Positions 60,734-64,000 of a stretch of 64,000 bases of DNA are shown piece by piece. The stretch lies in contig NC_133770.1 in NCBI RefSeq assembly GCF_003597395.2, positions 32,157,418-32,221,417 on the forward strand, read 5' to 3'. This DNA is from Chelonoidis abingdonii. Lineage: Eukaryota > Chordata > Testudines > Testudinidae. The notes below the pieces were generated by a model, which saw only the letters and a program-made list of their open reading frames with translations, did no database searches and was not told the DNA's origin. The position numbers were made by a program, and so were the translations under genes. Each line of letters opens with the position of its first letter. The stretch's first letter is position 1.

Positions 60734-62084
60734 CCTAGGTGTTCTTATCTGGGAAGCCATTGCTTCATCTTCCTGTATAGGCCCATTGAATTCAAGCATT
60801 ACAGGCATATAAACATTCCACTATCCCACACCCTAATTAAGTTAGAGCAGCACAGCCATACAGGAAATCCTAATAGATGCAATATGCAATATATCTTCCC
60901 CTCTCTGACCAGGTAACTTTCAATGTTCATAAGATTACACAGCAATATTCATAACAGTATTACAACTCAGCTCAATGTCTGTCCCTGCTCTTTCTCAAAA
61001 ATACTGTTGGAATTGTTACACTGGGTAACATGTGGTTTGACATGTTGTCAGGAGGAGGGCACCCCTATGGAATGGCAACATCTCCTAATATTGTACTGCA
61101 CTGAGTATAAGCTCAAGTCCGAGTTTGGGAGTTGAATCCAAACCACTTGGCCCAGAAGTAAGCATATTGCCAGCTGAGCCATACTGAAACTCTGCATAAA
61201 AAGGGGATTCTGAGCTTAACTAGTTTGGGGAGTGTGAGCCTACCTCACCCCACTTCTAAAGTCTTTTGTTTTGTGCAGTGTTAACAGACATGAAATAATT
61301 CCCAGCATGAAGAAATTTTTATTTTAAACAAAACATTTCACCTCATTCTTTGCCCACACAATCACATATATTCCTCTAGGTTCTGCAGTTCAATGCTGCA
61401 CAGAAATGTAATTCTTACTTTTCCATTAGACAAAAATAAGCTATTTAACAATGGCAGAGACTTGTGTGAGGTCTCTCTTTAATTCACCAGGGGAAAAAAC
61501 AGGATGCTAGAAGGAAATATTATGTTGAGGCTCTTTGAATAAAACCTTTCATATAGGTTTATTCCAAGAAACAGTCATTCCCAGTTGCAAGGGATAACTG
61601 CACCTTTGGTGTGTTTTGTCTACTAGCTCAAGCTGCTTGCATAGAGTAAGATAAAAACTAGTGATGCAGAGCTGGCTGGTTTGATTGAAGTTTTGTTCTG
61701 TCTCACAGCAAAAGTTTTAGGTCAAGGTCGTTTAGGAAGTATCCCCCTTCATCCCTTACTTGCCACACGGAATTCATCAGCAAACCATTTGGTGCATTCC
61801 CTCATTTTATCTTTGTGCCGTGACTGCTAGCTGTGTGGGATTGAAACTGCTCATTATGAAAGTTACTGATTTTAGGATATTGGGCTGAAAAAATATAAAC
61901 AATTTTATTACTGTTTCAGAAGTAATTCAGGTGCTTATTTCTGATAATCAAATTAAAGGCTGTGTTGCCTCCTCCCCCATTTAATTCAGGCAGATAATCA
62001 GAAGTTTGTGAAAGTTACAGATGACTGTACTGTAGACAGATATAAATTATATGTATACAAATAATAGTCATATGTTTCACTTTC
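60734..62084. other. Intergenic, no recognised feature
   Basis: AT-rich unique-looking sequence without gene or transposon ends. Confidence 0.5.
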
Positions 62085-62180
62085 ATAGCACCTTCCATTT
62101 GAGGATCTCAGAGAAGTTTACAATTATTAAGCCTCACAACATCCATGAGGTAGGTAAATGGAATCAGTTAGACAGGAGTG
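62085..62180 (+). repeat. MIR-like SINE remnant
   Basis: CATAGCACCTTCCATTTGAG, GATCTCAGAGAAGTTTACAA and CATCCATGAGGTAGGTAAAT follow the order of a sauropsid MIR-like repeat ('agcaccttccatccgaggatctcaaagcgctttacaa ... tgaggtaggtaagt'). Confidence 0.55.
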
Positions 62181-63490
62181 TTTGTAACCACAGTTCATTC
62201 CAATTGATTAATATCATGTAAAAGAAACTGTGCTGGACATTTCTTAAGAATATAGAGTCATGTAAACTTCTCTCTTTGGTTTAATAGTGAAGCAGAGATC
62301 TTTGCTGAACTTTGATAAATAACGGGTGCTTAAATCAGATTTTCCATGTACACACAACTACATACTTTGGCACAAACAAGTAAAATGAACATGGCTTATA
62401 GGTTAGCTGAGGCAGGAAGCCGAGTAAATTGACAAGTTCATAAAAAAAACAACCCACAGGAATCTGTATTTCTGTCAAGAAGTGCTTTCTTAGATTGTTA
62501 GAATGAACTTAAAGGAGGAAGTGATTATACTGTATGTGTAGGTGGTGAAACAACTATTGCTATATAATGGTGAGTGAAGAGAAGCTGCCAAAGTACTGAG
62601 CAGAGGAACAGCAGAGAGGAGTTGCCTCGGGAGATATTTTTGTCTGGCTAATTGGGTAGGTATTTAAAAATAAACTTTTAGAACACTTTTAGCTATTACA
62701 AAAGAAATATTTCCATTTACATCAGAGTAGTTTGCCCCATTAATCACATAGTTCTTCCTCTAAGCTCACAGAGAAGCCCATTGAAGGAAAGGAAAAAAAA
62801 AAAAAAAGGAAACAGGTACAGTGATACGAGTATTTCCTGACTGTCTGTCCACCAAATGTGGGGAAGCAGTGTTTTCCTTCTTTGTCACTCCCCAAAGTTT
62901 CTGTATAATTCACAATGAAGTCAGCCAATTTTGTTAGGGGAAAGAAAAAAATCACAGTTAAAACAATTAATTTACAGGAATTAGTAACACATTTCAAACA
63001 CCGTGTTTCCATTAGTTAACAGACATCATAAATAATAGGATGCCAACATCAAATTTTGCAAAGGTTTGAATACACATAGCTGTAAACTAATCAGAACACA
63101 AATGCTCATACAGAATCATTGCAATTAAATTGTAAAATAACGGATAGTTTAGGATTTTAATTTTGGACTTTTGGTGAAAAGGAAAAACATAGAGTTCCCA
63201 TTTAATGAACTCAAATATACATCTAGTTTAAAAAACAGGGGGGTGGGGGAGTATTTACACTATATTGTTAGTGAGTACTCTGAAAAGAAAATGGCAAGAG
63301 GATGAAGCCATTTAAAGTGTGGTGGCTGGGACCTCTGCCCTCCCTTCCCACTGGAGAAACTGGCACCAGTCAGAGCCTCTTCCTGCTTTCTCTTCACTCC
63401 CACCCTCTCACAACAGCGGCTTGGGTGGTCAGTCCTAATGATTAGAACAGGGGCAGTGAGAACATAGGAACAGCGCTGAAGGTCAGAGCC
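62181..63490. other. Intergenic, no recognised feature
   Basis: AT-rich sequence with poly-A runs near 62790 and a short G tract at 63238-63250. ORFs at 62740-63012 and 63260-63568 are chance frames; the second runs into the MITE. Confidence 0.5.
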
Positions 63491-63499
63491 AGAGACGGG

Positions 63500-63748
63500 C
63501 AGGGCCGGCTCCAGGTCTTTTGCCGCCCCAAGCAGCGAAGCAGGAAAAAAAAAAAGATAAAGCCACAATTGGCGGCACTTCAGCGGCAGCTCTACTGCGC
63601 CACTTCATTCTTCGGCACCAATTTAGAAGCGGGTCCTTCCCTCCGAGAGGGAATGAGGGACCCACAGCCGAAGACCAGGACATGCCGCCCCTTTCCATTG
63701 GTCACCCCAAGCACCTGCTTCCTTTGCTGTTGCCTGGAGCTGGCCCTG
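63500..63748. mobile_element. hAT-type MITE, duplication GAGACRGG
   Basis: GAGACGGG (63492-63499) and GAGACAGG (63749-63756) flank inverted ends CAGGGCCGGCTCCAGGT and CAGGGCCAGCTCCAGGC. The family is that of 25644 and 54935 (GCCGCCCCAAGCA in the left arm, CACCCCAAGCACC in the right). The overlapping 132-codon and 125-codon ORFs are artefacts. Confidence 0.88.
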
Positions 63749-63756
63749 GAGACAGG

Positions 63757-64000
63757 AATCAGAGGGAAGCATCAGAGCTGGAGTCAGGAACCAGAGCCAA
63801 GGGTCAGGAGTCCAAGAACAAGCCAAGAAGCAGGTCTATCATTACAGACAGCTGCAGCGGAGGAGCAGGTTTTTGTAGTTTGTGGATTGTATTGTGTAGT
63901 TTGTGTGTGTGTGAGTGAGTGTGTGTGTGTGTGTGAAGGCTGCTAGGGGCCGTGTGCTGGGAGAGAGGCTGAGCCCTGAGTTGGGGGCAGGGCTTACCTG
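63757..64000. other. Intergenic with AG-rich repeat and GT microsatellite
   Basis: CAGAGCTGGAGTCAGGAACC and CCAGAGCCAAGGGTCAGGAG are quasi-repeats of CAGAG/GTCAGGA that also flank the MITE on its left. An interrupted (GT)n microsatellite spans 63900-63935. Confidence 0.6.

Noticed and set aside
60557..60916. 117-codon ORF
   Set aside because: It starts inside a MITE and continues into unrelated flanking sequence.
63520..63946. 132- and 125-codon ORFs with a Cys/Val-rich end
   Set aside because: Made from a MITE, an AG-rich repeat and a GT microsatellite in succession.

Overview
This window is vertebrate nuclear DNA: intron-rich, AT-rich and dense in transposons. The only host gene recognised is the 3' third of the conventional kinesin heavy chain KIF5B, on the + strand, which is nearly identical to its mammalian orthologue. 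The repeats point to a non-avian sauropsid, most likely a turtle. They include CR1/L2-clade LINE tails, Penelope-like elements with a GIY-YIG endonuclease, many hAT and PIF/Harbinger elements, a possible DIRS fragment and MIR-like SINE remnants, with no primate or rodent L1/Alu-type repeats. The species call is inference from repeat style, not proof.

Layout. 1-5.1 kb: KIF5B intron containing an antisense hAT transposase relic (BED finger at about 3.8 kb, C-terminal part at about 1.9 kb) and a Penelope-like tail. 5.1-17.5 kb: nine full KIF5B coding exons plus the start of a terminal exon, together 328 codons. They cover the distal stalk coiled coil, the light-chain-binding region, the tail microtubule-binding segment and the IAK autoinhibitory motif. 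The introns carry a mariner-like element, a LINE tail split by a Harbinger MITE, and an unidentified GC-rich block. 17.5-20.1 kb: KIF5B 3' UTR ending at a cluster of AATAAA signals.

20.1-64 kb: about 44 kb with no recognisable host gene. It is built from layered transposons. The main ones are a hAT element with arms of about 440 bp in inverted orientation (25.3-27.05 kb), a LINE carrying a Penelope insertion (37.6-39.2 kb), and a roughly 4 kb two-gene PIF/Harbinger relic with a Myb/SANT-like gene and a convergent DDE transposase (41.8-45.9 kb, with a 147-bp assembly gap). There are also more than a dozen non-autonomous elements, many with target-site duplications readable in the sequence (8 bp for hAT, 3 bp for Harbinger). 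All transposon genes seen are broken by stops or frameshifts.

No tRNA, rRNA, CRISPR array or convincing novel system was found. The most informative signals are a GC-AG intron in KIF5B, the strong splice donor that overlaps a possible stop codon at its C-terminal exon, and the nested insertion order that the target duplications allow to be read. Repeat-family names rest on remembered sequence style and visible motifs; none was checked by database search.
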